In this document: positions 33,741 to 43,508 of the stretch, piece after piece | Position numbering within the stretch: position 1 is the stretch's first letter | How the letters are laid out: each line of letters opens with the position of its first letter | Assembly: GCA_002393575.1 (NCBI GenBank) | Contig: DGSN01000067.1 | Span: 17,933-81,932 of the forward strand | Direction: 5' to 3' | DNA length: 64,000 nt | Origin: Prevotellaceae bacterium UBA4361 | GTDB taxonomy: Bacteria > Bacteroidota > Bacteroidia > Bacteroidales > Bacteroidaceae | The notes under the pieces: generated by a model | What the model saw: only the letters and a program-made list of their open reading frames with translations | Databases searched by the model: none | Told to the model about the DNA's origin: nothing | Program-made: the position numbers and the translations under genes

Positions 33741-36700
33741 ATGTATAAGAAACTTTTACTAACAACTCTTCTTAGCTACAGCCTTTCTGCTTCATCTCAA
33801 CAAGCTGAGGTGAAATGGAATACACCATCGGCAGGCAATCCTTTTATTCCAGGTTATTTTGCCGACCCAACTATTCGCAAGTTTGGAGACACCTATTATC
33901 TTTACGCCACGACGGATGGAACAGGAAACGGATATGGCCCTGCCCAAGTGTGGATATCGAAAGACTTTGTCAATTGGAGGAACGTACTTCTGAACTGGCC
34001 AACAACAGAAGTGGTCTGGGCACCAGATGTGGTGCAACAACCCGACGGCTCTTACCGATATTATTATTGTACTCCATGCGAAGTGAGAGTTGGAGAAAGT
34101 AACTCACCAACAGGTCCTTGGAAGAATCGCCTGGGGAAAACTGATGCAGTGCTCGTACCCGACCGATTCGTACATAATGCCATTACACTTGACCCTCAAT
34201 TATTTCGTGATGATGATGGTTCGGAGTATCTCTATTTCGGCACATGGGGAATCTATAAAGACTTTGGATGTGGAGTAGCCAAACTGTCTGAAGATGGAAA
34301 AACCTTTACTGACAAGAAACTTATCCTCAATACCGAGATTGTTGATTTCTTCGAGGCACCGTTTGTTTTCAAGAAAGACGGCATCTACTATTTCACATAT
34401 TCTTCTGGTTCATGCCATGATGACACATATCGTGTTCAATATGCCATATCAAAAGATGGGCCTATGGGACCATACGAATACAAAGGATGCATCCTAAAGA
34501 CGAATGCTGACGGAACGATTCATGGACCAGGGCATCATTCCATTCTTCAAGATGGCGATAATTACTATATTGTTTATCACAGACACAACAACCCTCATGC
34601 CATTCATGGTTTCCATCGTCAACTTTGTATCGATAAGATGGAGTTTGACTCCAATGGGGATATTCTTCCTGTGAAACCAACTCATAGTGGAATCATCCCA
34701 GCCTCGCTTACCAAAAAGGCAAAGAAGAACCAAATGCAAAACATTGCTTTCGGAGCAAAGGTGACTGCTTCTTCCACTTATTCTGAGTGGTTCAAGCCTG
34801 AATATGCAGTTGACGATAACAACGGAACCCTTTGGCGTGCTGCATCTGCAGGACACGATTGGAGAGGCGTGAATGCCAAGAACCCAGCATGGTTGCAACT
34901 CGATTTAGGAGATGTAAAACAATTCAACGAAATCTTCACGCAGTTTGAGTATGCCACTTTCTTTTACCAATACAAAATCGAAACATCTATTGATGGCAAA
35001 AATTGGGTTCTATTTGCCGATAAGACACAAAACACTCAACAAGGCTCTCCAATGATTGATGTGTGTGAGGGGTATCAGACAAAGGGAGTAAAAGGAAAAG
35101 CAGCTTCGGCTCGATATATCCGTATTACTATTACTGACACACAGAAGTATGGACATTTCCCCGCTATCTGGAACGTGAAAGTATATCATGCCAAGAAGAA
35201 TGCAGACCCATTAGTATTGCTTCCTCAACCTGAATTGGATGAAAGTGCCATCGTCACTGGTTATCCTTGGATACATCAGAAGGATATTGAATTCACAGAT
35301 AAGAACCACACGACTGAAGGAACGACAAAACCATTGTTTGCATTGGATGCTTCGAATTATCAATTAGGAGAAAACTTGCAAGGTGTTTCCATTGTTCCAA
35401 AAGAAGGCAAAGCAGCATTCCGCTTTGATGGGCAACATACAATTACTCTTCCTGCCAATTTGAACACTCTCACCTACAATGCTCCATATACAATTTCAGC
35501 ATGGATTTTTAACCCAGACCCTTCTGAAATTGAGACTGTAGCGCAATTGATGCCCGCAGGAAATGACCTTGCAACCATTGAATTAAGAAATGGAACAAGT
35601 CGAGCAGAGGGAATCATCGCTCACAATGCATCTTTTGAAAATGCAGGAGCTCCGCAAGCAATCAAAGCTAATACATGGCAGCACTGGACAGTTAGTTTCG
35701 ATGGATTCAATGAAAGAATATACTGCAATGGACAGAAGGTTAGCGAGAAAAACATTTTCCTAATGCTCCGACCTGGAGAAAACATAACAATTGGTGCTTC
35801 CTCACGTGGTAGCAGCCCATTCAGTGGCTACCTCCATTCTCTACGTGTTTTTGATTTTGCATTCACCGAGAAGGATATCCAAGCAGATATGCAGCAAAGC
35901 AAATCTTTCAGTAAAGAGGAATTAGCCAACATGGCATCAAAGAGTGTACTTCGAAATCAAAAACTATCTTTGCAAGTAGTTTCACTCTCTCCTAATTTAG
36001 CTGAAGTTACAGTGTGTGATGAATCCGGAAAAGCGCTTGAAGGTGGCATCTACGATTTCTCTTTCACTTCGGGAGAAAACGAAAATTCCCTCAATGCTGT
36101 GCAACCCATCAGCCAAAGTAGCACGATTTTGAGTGTTAAAGGCAATAAGGTCTTTGCAAAAGTGAAAGATGTGTTTGGTTATGAAATTCCAATCCTTACA
36201 CAGAAGGTGAAAATCAACAAGAAGCAATTTTCAGATGTTGCTACGCCAATCCAAGCAAAGGCTAAGGATGGTGTAATCACTTTAGAGTCACAAGGAAGTA
36301 ACTTGGGAGCAGATCCTGCAACGAATGGTCCGATTGAGGCTTTAGAGGTAGATGGTGATTTCATCTTGCAATGCAAGGTGACAGGCTTAACAGGGGCTGA
36401 GCGTCACAATACCCCTGCATATAATGAAGGAGGAATTTTGTTGCAAAGAACGGAATCAGATAACATGCAGTCGTTGATTCAGTTAGGCGTTTTTCCTTTG
36501 TATAATTGTGGAAACATGCTTACCGTTGTATCACATCGTTTCCGTCCTCAATTTCCAAACAATAAGGGATGGAACTACGACCCTTATCTTCAGATCCAAC
36601 GTATCAAAGGAACACTCAGATTCATGACAAGTGCCGATGGTATTGTCTGGACCGAAATGAACATGACAGATACTCAAATTACAAAAGCTTTCAGAAGCGG

Positions 36701-36791
36701 TCCTCTTCGTGCAGGTATTTACCAAACCACATACTCTGACAACAAAGCTGCTGTTAGCTTTTCAGACATCCACATCTGGCAGAAGAAATAA
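33741..36791 (+). CDS. Secreted multi-domain GH43 glycoside hydrolase
   Basis: A 1016-aa exported enzyme. Signal peptide at 1-20. The GH43 five-bladed propeller spans about 25-315, with the three catalytic acidic residues expected in GYFADPTIRKFG (Asp), VVWAPDVVQ (Asp) and VDFFEAPFVFKKDG (Glu). An F5/8C (CBM32-like) domain spans about 333-485 (ITASSTYS-like start, QLDLGDVKQFNEI). A LamG/concanavalin-like domain spans about 535-725 (YTISAWIFN, GYLHSLRVFDFAF). A C-terminal beta-sandwich (about 840-1016) resembles those of arabinofuranosidases and xylosidases. No T9SS sorting tail is seen. It converges with xylA-xylB, so action on xylan or arabinoxylan side chains is a reasonable inference; exact substrate unknown. 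Confidence 0.85.
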   Translation: MYKKLLLTTLLSYSLSASSQQAEVKWNTPSAGNPFIPGYFADPTIRKFGDTYYLYATTDGTGNGYGPAQVWISKDFVNWRNVLLNWPTTEVVWAPDVVQQPDGSYRYYYCTPCEVRVGESNSPTGPWKNRLGKTDAVLVPDRFVHNAITLDPQLFRDDDGSEYLYFGTWGIYKDFGCGVAKLSEDGKTFTDKKLILNTEIVDFFEAPFVFKKDGIYYFTYSSGSCHDDTYRVQYAISKDGPMGPYEYKGCILKTNADGTIHGPGHHSILQDGDNYYIVYHRHNNPHAIHGFHRQLCIDKMEFDSNGDILPVKPTHSGIIPASLTKKAKKNQMQNIAFGAKVTASSTYSEWFKPEYAVDDNNGTLWRAASAGHDWRGVNAKNPAWLQLDLGDVKQFNEIFTQFEYATFFYQYKIETSIDGKNWVLFADKTQNTQQGSPMIDVCEGYQTKGVKGKAASARYIRITITDTQKYGHFPAIWNVKVYHAKKNADPLVLLPQPELDESAIVTGYPWIHQKDIEFTDKNHTTEGTTKPLFALDASNYQLGENLQGVSIVPKEGKAAFRFDGQHTITLPANLNTLTYNAPYTISAWIFNPDPSEIETVAQLMPAGNDLATIELRNGTSRAEGIIAHNASFENAGAPQAIKANTWQHWTVSFDGFNERIYCNGQKVSEKNIFLMLRPGENITIGASSRGSSPFSGYLHSLRVFDFAFTEKDIQADMQQSKSFSKEELANMASKSVLRNQKLSLQVVSLSPNLAEVTVCDESGKALEGGIYDFSFTSGENENSLNAVQPISQSSTILSVKGNKVFAKVKDVFGYEIPILTQKVKINKKQFSDVATPIQAKAKDGVITLESQGSNLGADPATNGPIEALEVDGDFILQCKVTGLTGAERHNTPAYNEGGILLQRTESDNMQSLIQLGVFPLYNCGNMLTVVSHRFRPQFPNNKGWNYDPYLQIQRIKGTLRFMTSADGIVWTEMNMTDTQITKAFRSGPLRAGIYQTTYSDNKAAVSFSDIHIWQKK

Positions 36792-36815
36792 GAATCTTCA
36801 CATTGAAAGAATATC

Positions 36816-36856
36816 AAAGGAGGATGAATCCACAAAAGATTCACCCTCCTTTTTAT
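36816..36856 (+). terminator. Terminator between the GH43 gene and xylA
   Basis: AAAGGAGGATGAATC (36816-36830) pairs with GATTCACCCTCCTTT (36838-36852) with one mismatch and a 7-nt loop, followed by a T-run. It fits termination of the GH43 gene and may also act weakly on the converging xyl operon. Confidence 0.75.
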
Positions 36857-36883
36857 TTGCGTAATACTGACTTGATATCAAGA

Positions 36884-38197
36884 TTATGCGTACATAGCAA
36901 CGATTGCCTCATAGAGCTCTTGCTTACCCGAAGTTACCTTAGGCTCGTTCACCTTCTTACCATATTCGTAAGCCTGTTCGAGAGTCAACTTGCCATCTTC
37001 GAAGTCCTTACCGATACCGCTGTCGAATGAAGCATAACGCTCAGCGAGCATCTTCTTGTATGGAGATTCTTCAAGAAGCTTTGCAGCACTTTCAAGAGCA
37101 CGTGCCATAGCATCCATACCGCTGATGTGTGCGATGAAGATGTCCTCCAAATCTGTAGAGTTACGACGAGTCTTAGCATCGAAGTTTGTACCACCTGTAC
37201 CAAGACCACCATTGCGGATAATCTGCATCCAAGCCTGAACGAGTTCGAACTGGTCGATTGGGAACTGGTCGGTATCCCAGCCATTCTGATAGTCACCACG
37301 GTTAGCGTCGATAGAACCGAGCATACCTGCGTCAACTGCACAAGCGAGTTCATGCTCGAATGTGTGACCTGCCAAAGTAGCGTGGTTTACTTCGATGTTT
37401 ACCTTGAAGTCCTTGTCGAGGTTGTGAGCACGAAGGAAACCGATAACAGTCTCAGTGTCAACATCATACTGATGCTTAGAAGGCTCCATTGGCTTAGGCT
37501 CGATGAGGAATGTACCCTTGAAGCCCTTAGCACGTGCATAATCGCGAGCCATCGTGAGCATAGTAGCCATGTGTTCCTTCTCACGCTTCTGGTCTGTGTT
37601 GAGGAGAGACATGTAACCTTCGCGACCACCCCAGAATACATAGTTCTCAGCACCGAGTTCGATACCAGCATCAATAGCGTTCTTGATCTGAACGATTGCA
37701 CGAGCAACAACATCGAAATCAGGGTTTGTGCTTGCACCATTCATGTAACGAGCATTGCCGAATACATTAGCAGTTGACCACAACAGCTTGATGCCAGTCT
37801 TCTGCATCTTTTCCTTGAGGTAAGCAACGATTGCCTTCAGGTTTGCCTCGTATTCCTCAACTGAATTGCCTTCGCTAACGAGGTCAACATCGTGGAAGCA
37901 GAAATAAGGGAAACCGAGCTTCTCCATGATTTCGAAACCAGCATCAGCCTTCTGCTTAGCGATTTCAACAGGGTCAGTACCTTCATTCCAAGGGAACTTC
38001 TTAGTACCACCACCGAACTGGTCGCCGCCTTCAGCGCAGAGTGTGTGCCACCATGCCATAGCGAAACGCAACCATTCCTTCATTGGCTTGCCAAGGATTA
38101 CCTTTTCTGCATCATAGTAGTGGAAAGCCATTGGATTCTTGGAATCCTTACCCTCAAACTTAATTTTACCGATCTCTGGAAAAAATTCTTTTGCCAT
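36884..38197 (-). CDS. xylA: Xylose isomerase
   Basis: A 437-aa class II xylose isomerase converting D-xylose to D-xylulose. The catalytic His is in YFCFHDVDL. Metal ligands are in FLIEPKPMEPSKHQYD (Glu), FKVNIEVNHATLAGHTFEHE (Glu and His) and GSIDANRGD (Asp). Last gene of a regulator-xylB-xylA run on the minus strand; GH43 faces it across a terminator. Confidence 0.97.
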   Translation of the reverse strand: MAKEFFPEIGKIKFEGKDSKNPMAFHYYDAEKVILGKPMKEWLRFAMAWWHTLCAEGGDQFGGGTKKFPWNEGTDPVEIAKQKADAGFEIMEKLGFPYFCFHDVDLVSEGNSVEEYEANLKAIVAYLKEKMQKTGIKLLWSTANVFGNARYMNGASTNPDFDVVARAIVQIKNAIDAGIELGAENYVFWGGREGYMSLLNTDQKREKEHMATMLTMARDYARAKGFKGTFLIEPKPMEPSKHQYDVDTETVIGFLRAHNLDKDFKVNIEVNHATLAGHTFEHELACAVDAGMLGSIDANRGDYQNGWDTDQFPIDQFELVQAWMQIIRNGGLGTGGTNFDAKTRRNSTDLEDIFIAHISGMDAMARALESAAKLLEESPYKKMLAERYASFDSGIGKDFEDGKLTLEQAYEYGKKVNEPKVTSGKQELYEAIVAMYA

Positions 38198-38272
38198 AAT
38201 TTTTAGTTAATTTTAAAGAGTTAATATTGATTGTTAATAAGTTTTTGAGTTTACCTCTGATTTATTTTTTAA

Positions 38273-39760
38273 TTAAAGTTCCTTGTTAAGACATTCTGTC
38301 CAACGAGCGTATGCTTCCAAATAAGCCTGCTGGTTCTTGGTATCAGGCTCAACCGTTGCAACGTGCTCCAATGTTGCAAATGCCTCATTATTATCTTTAT
38401 AAATGCCAGCACCAATACCAGCACCCTTTGCAGCACCGACGGAACCATCCGTGTTGTAGAGGTCGATTGTTGCACCTGTAACAGAAGCAAGCGTTGTGCG
38501 GAACATAGGGTTGAGGAACATATTTGCATGTCCTGCATGAATGTTAGTGATTGACATACCCATGTCTTGCATAATGTCGATACCCTGCTTGAAGGAGAAG
38601 ACAATACCTTCCTGAGCGGCACGAAGCAAATGAGCCTTGGTGTGGATATTGAAATTGAGTCCATGAATAGAACATCCGATTTCCTTGTTCTGAAGAATGC
38701 GCTCAGCACCATTTCCGAACGGAATGATACTCAAGCCATTAGAACCAATTTCTACAGTGTCGGCAAGTACATTCATTTCGCTATAGGAAATTCCTTCTGG
38801 AGCTACATTGCGACGCATCCAAGCATTCAGAATACCCGTTCCATTGATGCAGAGGAGCACACCGAGACGTGTGAGTTCTGGCGTATGATTAACGTGTGCA
38901 AATGTATTCACACGTGAAAGCTTATCATAGTTCACTTCACCGAGCACACCATAAACCACTCCCGAGGTACCACCTGTTGCAGCGATTTCACCTGGATTCA
39001 TCACATTGAGCGAAAGTGCATTGTTGGGTTGGTCACCACCACGATAAGAAATAGGAGTACCTTCTGCAAGACCGAGTTCATCAGCAACTGCCTTACAAAC
39101 TGTCGATTGCACAGCAAAAGTAGGGACAATGTCAGCAATGAGTTCCTTTGAGAAGCCAAAGTAATTCATCACGTCTTCACTCACTTTACCTTCCTTGAAA
39201 TCCCAGAAGATACCTTCCGAAAGACCCGAAATCGTAGTATTCATTGCACCACCACTCAGTTTCATGGCTATGTAGTCACCAGGAAGCATAATCTTGTAAA
39301 TCTTCTCGAAGAGTGCTGGCTCATTATCTTTCACCCATGCCAACTTAGCTGCGGTGAAATTGCCTGGAGAATTGAGCAGATGTGATAATGCCTTCTCAGC
39401 ACCGATTGCCTCGAAAGCAGCATTGCCGTAAGGCACAGCACGACCATCACACCAAATGATACTTGGACGAAGTGCTTTTCCATCCTTGTCAACACAGACA
39501 AGGCCATGCATTTGGTAGCTGATACCAATAGCCTTCACTTCATCAGCCTTCGCACCGCTTTCTGCCATGATTTTCGATGTGGCAACTTTCAGATTTTCCC
39601 ACCACATCTCAGGCTCTTGTTCTGCCCAGCCTGGTTTGTTGGCAATGATTGGAGCTTCTTTTTCAGGCCAGAAGCAAGTTGCCTTACACTTTCCTGTTTC
39701 AACATCCACCAGCGAAGCTTTCACCGAAGATGTACCGATGTCGTAACCTAATAAATACAT
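38273..39760 (-). CDS. xylB: Xylulokinase
   Basis: A 495-aa FGGY-family kinase phosphorylating D-xylulose. It opens YLLGYDIGTSSVKASLVD (phosphate-1 loop). Sugar-binding MHGLVCVDKDG and GWAEQEPEMWW fit xylulokinase; TGGTSGVVYGVLGE lies in the second half. It lies 75 bp upstream of xylA and 50 bp downstream of the NUDIX regulator. Confidence 0.93.
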   Translation of the reverse strand: MYLLGYDIGTSSVKASLVDVETGKCKATCFWPEKEAPIIANKPGWAEQEPEMWWENLKVATSKIMAESGAKADEVKAIGISYQMHGLVCVDKDGKALRPSIIWCDGRAVPYGNAAFEAIGAEKALSHLLNSPGNFTAAKLAWVKDNEPALFEKIYKIMLPGDYIAMKLSGGAMNTTISGLSEGIFWDFKEGKVSEDVMNYFGFSKELIADIVPTFAVQSTVCKAVADELGLAEGTPISYRGGDQPNNALSLNVMNPGEIAATGGTSGVVYGVLGEVNYDKLSRVNTFAHVNHTPELTRLGVLLCINGTGILNAWMRRNVAPEGISYSEMNVLADTVEIGSNGLSIIPFGNGAERILQNKEIGCSIHGLNFNIHTKAHLLRAAQEGIVFSFKQGIDIMQDMGMSITNIHAGHANMFLNPMFRTTLASVTGATIDLYNTDGSVGAAKGAGIGAGIYKDNNEAFATLEHVATVEPDTKNQQAYLEAYARWTECLNKEL

Positions 39761-39810
39761 ATCTTTATTTTAAGGATTAAAAATTAGCTATTTAAACAAA
39801 TGAACAGCAC

Positions 39811-40518
39811 TTATGCTTTTTTTCTATCAAACTTGAAATAATGAGCTGCACGGTGATTCACCCCCTGCTCTTTCTCATCAAGTTGAACAACATAAGGCAT
39901 AGACTGCATTTTCTTATGGAAATTTCTGAAATCGACAGATTTCCCTGTTACCGACTGATAAACCGCATGAAGCTGTGCAGCAGTGAATTTGCGTGGAAGC
40001 AAATCGAAGATTCGAGCAGGATTGGAAGAAGTGATTCGTTCAACAGTTTTCACGGCTGTATCCACAATCTCATTATGGTCGAAAGCCAATTGGGGAATCT
40101 CACTAATCGGAATCCATTGAGCATCGTACTCCTTTTGAAGTTTTTCACGTTTTCTGTCAATACGCAAGAGCGAAAGGTATGCAATCGTAACGATTCGCTC
40201 AAGATGGTGTTCAAGATGGTGGAAACGCTCAAGCCAAATCATATCACTCGGATTGGCAAGACGCTTGACGTTACCAAAAGCATGAAACTGTTCCATCCGA
40301 ATCTGAACCAGCCCTGTCAACTGCTTCAAAACTCTCTGCGCCGCTTCATCAAGGTTTTCATCCATATAAATCAGACTGCCTGGCAACTTATAATTATTGG
40401 TGGAATTATCATCGTTTCCACTCTCCTTCTGCCGAACAATCAGAACATTCAGTTGAGTACCGTCAAACCCGAGCAATACACAATCAACCGAAACGTATGG
40501 ATTAACCAGTCTTTCCAT
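39811..40518 (-). CDS. NUDIX-type transcriptional regulator of xylose use (XylR-like)
   Basis: A 235-aa protein: NUDIX-like domain (about 8-150) followed by a winged-helix C-terminal domain (FTAAQLHAVYQSVTGKSVDFRNFHKK). The NUDIX catalytic box is degenerate (LDEAAQRVLKQLTGLV instead of GX5EX7REUXEEXGU), so it is likely a sensor. Bacteroides AraR and related NrtR-family regulators share this plan and sense sugars. Leading the xylB-xylA genes, it is probably their regulator. Promoter at 40575-40605. No xylose permease lies in the operon. Confidence 0.82.
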   Translation of the reverse strand: MERLVNPYVSVDCVLLGFDGTQLNVLIVRQKESGNDDNSTNNYKLPGSLIYMDENLDEAAQRVLKQLTGLVQIRMEQFHAFGNVKRLANPSDMIWLERFHHLEHHLERIVTIAYLSLLRIDRKREKLQKEYDAQWIPISEIPQLAFDHNEIVDTAVKTVERITSSNPARIFDLLPRKFTAAQLHAVYQSVTGKSVDFRNFHKKMQSMPYVVQLDEKEQGVNHRAAHYFKFDRKKA

Positions 40519-40574
40519 TAGGCGTTCTTCTTGTTTTTCAATCAGAATCAGATATTATTTTTTGTTTTCCGCTG

Positions 40575-40605
40575 CAAAATTATTATTTTTCCAAATACAA
40601 ACAAA
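40575..40605 (-). promoter_or_regulatory. Promoter of the xyl regulator-xylB-xylA operon
   Basis: On the minus strand TTTG (40602-40605), a 19-bp spacer and TAATTTTG (40575-40582): full Bacteroidota consensus, 57 bp before the regulator start. Confidence 0.7.
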
Positions 40606-40795
40606 ATATTTTTGAAGAAAAATTTAAAATAAAAGTAATTATTTTTCAGTTCGTTACAAATCATAAAAATAATGATAAGCAGACATACACTTTTCATTAT
40701 TCATACGATTTATATTTAGCCTTCTCTAAATCAATATACTAACACTCTGAAAATAGTCGATTGGTGTTCTGAACAGCCGTCTTGATAACCAATCA
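40606..40795. other. AT-rich part of the xyl-DUF5606 gap
   Basis: The gap 40519-41025 contains the xyl promoter, about 190 bp of AT-rich sequence with no ORF or clear motif, repeat array B (40796-40943) and the DUF5606 terminator (40962-40994). Regulator operators may lie here but I cannot define one. Confidence 0.4.
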
Positions 40796-40943
40796 TTATT
40801 CATTGGGGACTAACTTAAAATCTATTGAGGACTATCTCAAGTTAATCCCCAGTCGCGCGAGAGTTAATCCCCAGTCGCGCGAGAGTACGTCCCCAGTCGC
40901 GCGAGAGTACGTCCCCATTGTTGTAAGAGTTCGTTCCCAATGA
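40796..40943. repeat. 22-bp phased array B, forward then inverted units
   Basis: Forward cores ATTGGGGAC at 40802 and ATTGAGGAC at 40824 are followed by inverted cores beginning at 40846, 40868, 40890, 40912 and 40934, every step exactly 22 bp. Inverted units read TCCCCAGTCGCGCGAGAG with a variable rest. Outer ends TCATTGGGGAC (40800-40810) and GTTCCCAATGA (40933-40943) are inverted repeats with one mismatch, followed by TTTTTTT. Same family as arrays at 10390 and 55024. Confidence 0.9.
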
Positions 40944-40961
40944 TTTTTTTAGAACATGGCA

Positions 40962-40994
40962 CAAAAAAGGTGAAGAATAAGAATCCTCCACCTT
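40962..40994 (-). terminator. Terminator of the nusB-yajC-ybbR-coaE-DUF5606 operon
   Basis: On the minus strand AAGGTGGAG pairs with CTTCACCTT (one G-T) around a loop of about 10 nt, followed by TTTT. It lies 32 bp after the DUF5606 stop. Confidence 0.6.
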
Positions 40995-41025
40995 ATTATA
41001 TTATATAGCAACTTCTACGAAAGTA

Positions 41026-41466
41026 TCATGCGTTCTCTGTTGTCTCCTCTGCAACTGGCTTTTCTTCCTTTTCCTCAAACTCTGTAACTCCGTTCTCGAC
41101 AAGGATGTTGTACCACGAAAGCACCTTACGCATATCGCTGACATGCACACGGTCGGTATCGTAAGTTGGCAGTGCCTTTGTGAAGAACTGGATGATTTCG
41201 TTCTGAGAGGCTTTCTTCGGTGAAAGATCAACCGTTTTTCCTTCGTATTCTTTCTTGATGTTTTCAAAAACACTTGCTAATGGCACCTCTGCATCATCGT
41301 TGGTGTAGATGGAAATATCGGAAAGTGCAACAACCTTGTCTGTTGCGTATGCAGGTTGACGCTTTTTTGCTGCATCCAATGATTCAACGATGAGCATGTT
41401 CTTGCCTCGATTCACGAACTTGAAAAGTCCTGGTTTGCCAGTAATGGCTAAAATGGTTTTAAGCAT
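41026..41466 (-). CDS. DUF5606-family protein
   Basis: A 146-aa conserved protein of Bacteroidota with unknown function. ATG at 41464-41466 (MLKTILAITGKPGLFKFV) is used; an upstream in-frame start would overlap coaE. The N-terminal part is a small beta-rich domain (SDISIYTNDDAEVPLASVF), the middle is helical and the tail is Glu-rich. It is the last gene of the nusB operon. Confidence 0.78.
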   Translation of the reverse strand: MLKTILAITGKPGLFKFVNRGKNMLIVESLDAAKKRQPAYATDKVVALSDISIYTNDDAEVPLASVFENIKKEYEGKTVDLSPKKASQNEIIQFFTKALPTYDTDRVHVSDMRKVLSWYNILVENGVTEFEEKEEKPVAEETTENA

Positions 41467-41506
41467 AATTTCTATTTTAGTTATTTTGATATTTAATGGT
41501 GAGATA

Positions 41507-42103
41507 TTATTCAAGAATAAGTTTTAGAATATGGCGTAGTTGAGCATCAACATCAGCCACACCATCATTGAGAACAAGATAATCGACCTGTGAAGCAATG
41601 GCGCTTCCATCTTGTTGTTGACGCATCCGACTCTCGATTTGCTCCCGACTTGTATGGTCACGAAGCATGGCTCTCTCGATTTTCACATCCACAGGTGCAG
41701 TGACCAAAATCGTTCGGTCAACCACATCTTGAAAATGTGCTTCGAACAAAATGGCAGACTCCATAAATACGGCTTTACCCTTCTGTCGGCTTGCCCAATT
41801 CAGAAAATCTGCTTTCACTCGTGGATGCACCAATGAATTGACTTTCTGCACATGGCCGGACGAAGCAAAAAGGTATTTGGCAATGATGGGGTTGTTCAAT
41901 TGGATGCCGCTTTGTTCTTCGTTCATTATATACGAGTCAGAACCAATTAAGCCAACCAATCCCTTGACGATATTCTCGTCTTCCACCATCAGTCGTTTTG
42001 CTTCATCGTCACAATAATAGACAGGAAATCCAAGTGCTTCTATTTTCTTGCAAACAAAAGTCTTTCCGCTGCCAATTCCTCCTGTTATTCCGACACGTAT
42101 CAT
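41507..42103 (-). CDS. coaE: Dephospho-CoA kinase
   Basis: A 198-aa P-loop kinase for the last step of coenzyme A synthesis. GITGGIGSGKTFVCKKIEALG is the P-loop region (the first 17 residues match the family best); YYCDDEAKRL holds the catalytic Asp; HPRVKADFLNW and FEAHFQDVVDRTILVTAP are typical. 11 bp after the YbbR-domain gene. Confidence 0.95.
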   Translation of the reverse strand: MIRVGITGGIGSGKTFVCKKIEALGFPVYYCDDEAKRLMVEDENIVKGLVGLIGSDSYIMNEEQSGIQLNNPIIAKYLFASSGHVQKVNSLVHPRVKADFLNWASRQKGKAVFMESAILFEAHFQDVVDRTILVTAPVDVKIERAMLRDHTSREQIESRMRQQQDGSAIASQVDYLVLNDGVADVDAQLRHILKLILE

Positions 42104-42114
42104 AGGGAGAAATA

Positions 42115-43089
42115 CTATTCTTGTTCAATGATATAATCCACCTGTTGAGGCGAAAGAGTCACATCGGAAATTCCCATAGGAACCGTCCGAACTATCAGGT
42201 CGCACTTTTTATCGTCGGGCTTGACGGTGTTATAATCCACAACAATAGAAAAGTCGGAAGCTGTGATGTGGTTGTAAAGGGATGAGCTCACACGGAAAGT
42301 GACATTCGTTGTCAACGGGAAGGTGCGTATCACTTTATCTTCTGGAATGTTTTCACAGAAAATAGGCACCTTGATGGTCTTGGTAGTATAAAGGTCAACA
42401 CACAACTTGGCAGTAATGCTATCAGGACGACATTTCACACCCTTTGGTGGGACCAAAGCCAAGCGAACCACTGTAGTGTCTTTCAGTCCCGTAAACCGTG
42501 CATCCTCTGTGTAGATGGCAGAGATGGTGTCGAACTGATTATCAGGGGCATAGATATCAACGTGCTGAGGTTCAAGCTCGATGCCACACAACACATGCTG
42601 TCCATCCACTTTCGCTTTGCCTCCAAAAACAACAGGAACATACTTATGCTCGCCCGTTGAGTAGTAGATTTCAAGCATCGAAGGATTGATAGAAGTGCAA
42701 GTGAGGGAATTTCCCAATGTGCTTGTCACAATCTTTTTCCATGTATTATTATTCAGCACCAACATGCCATCACTTTTCTCGAATTGCGAGAAATCGACTT
42801 CCACGATACGAGAATCACTCTTCGTGAGATAATCGATGATGGAAAAACCCCTACCACTCACTGTCACTTCCACGTGTTTGGGAACATCGGAAGTGAGAAT
42901 GATATTGGAAGGAACATCTATGATATCAAACCTATAGTCGATTTTTGCAGTGGTAGATTCCTTGAATGTCTGAACAAACCAAAAAACAATGGATACCATA
43001 AGGAATACTATAAACACCATGAATTCGCGGTTGATTTTCAGCTTCCGCAAACTTCTGTACATTGTCTGCCACATTCCTTTGATACCCAT
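42115..43089 (-). CDS. YbbR-domain (CdaR-like) membrane-anchored protein
   Basis: A 324-aa protein with a short cytoplasmic start, one membrane helix (about 22-44, FMVFIVFLMVSIVFWFV) and an extracytoplasmic region of YbbR-type beta repeats (for example VEVTVSGRGFSIIDYL and MSTIT-like later strands). In Firmicutes such proteins (CdaR) control a diadenylate cyclase; the role in Bacteroidota is not defined. Sits between yajC and coaE in a conserved-looking operon. Confidence 0.75.
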   Translation of the reverse strand: MGIKGMWQTMYRSLRKLKINREFMVFIVFLMVSIVFWFVQTFKESTTAKIDYRFDIIDVPSNIILTSDVPKHVEVTVSGRGFSIIDYLTKSDSRIVEVDFSQFEKSDGMLVLNNNTWKKIVTSTLGNSLTCTSINPSMLEIYYSTGEHKYVPVVFGGKAKVDGQHVLCGIELEPQHVDIYAPDNQFDTISAIYTEDARFTGLKDTTVVRLALVPPKGVKCRPDSITAKLCVDLYTTKTIKVPIFCENIPEDKVIRTFPLTTNVTFRVSSSLYNHITASDFSIVVDYNTVKPDDKKCDLIVRTVPMGISDVTLSPQQVDYIIEQE

Positions 43090-43123
43090 AGCTTTCTATA
43101 AAATCCGCTGCAATAAATAAAGG

Positions 43124-43453
43124 TTATGACTGTTGAGACATTGCAGCCTGATTTTGGTCTGCAAACACACAGTTACGATCAATTTTGATGTTGACACCTT
43201 TCGAAACCTCAATGGTGATATATGATTCACCCACATTGAGTTCCTTTACTACTCCATAGATGCCACCGCTGGTAATAATCTTGCTTCCAATCTCCAATCT
43301 GTTACGAAACTCCTGTACCTCTTTTTGACGCTTCCTCTGAGGACGAATCATAAAGAAATACATGATGGCGAACATGAGTACAAGCATAATAATCAACTGG
43401 ATGCCACCACCTCCTGCTGGAGCTGCATCTTGAAGTAAATTGATAAACAACAT
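43124..43453 (-). CDS. yajC: Preprotein translocase subunit YajC
   Basis: A 109-aa small membrane protein accessory to SecDF-YajC. One hydrophobic helix (about 18-38, IQLIIMLVLMFAIMYFFM) is followed by IRPQRKRQKEVQEF and then SKIITSGGIYGVVKEL, the family core. Confidence 0.94.
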   Translation of the reverse strand: MLFINLLQDAAPAGGGGIQLIIMLVLMFAIMYFFMIRPQRKRQKEVQEFRNRLEIGSKIITSGGIYGVVKELNVGESYITIEVSKGVNIKIDRNCVFADQNQAAMSQQS

Positions 43454-43508
43454 AGTCTTAAAAGTATTTAAAGTTAATAATTATTTTTCGGTATCTAAAA
43501 CGAATCTA

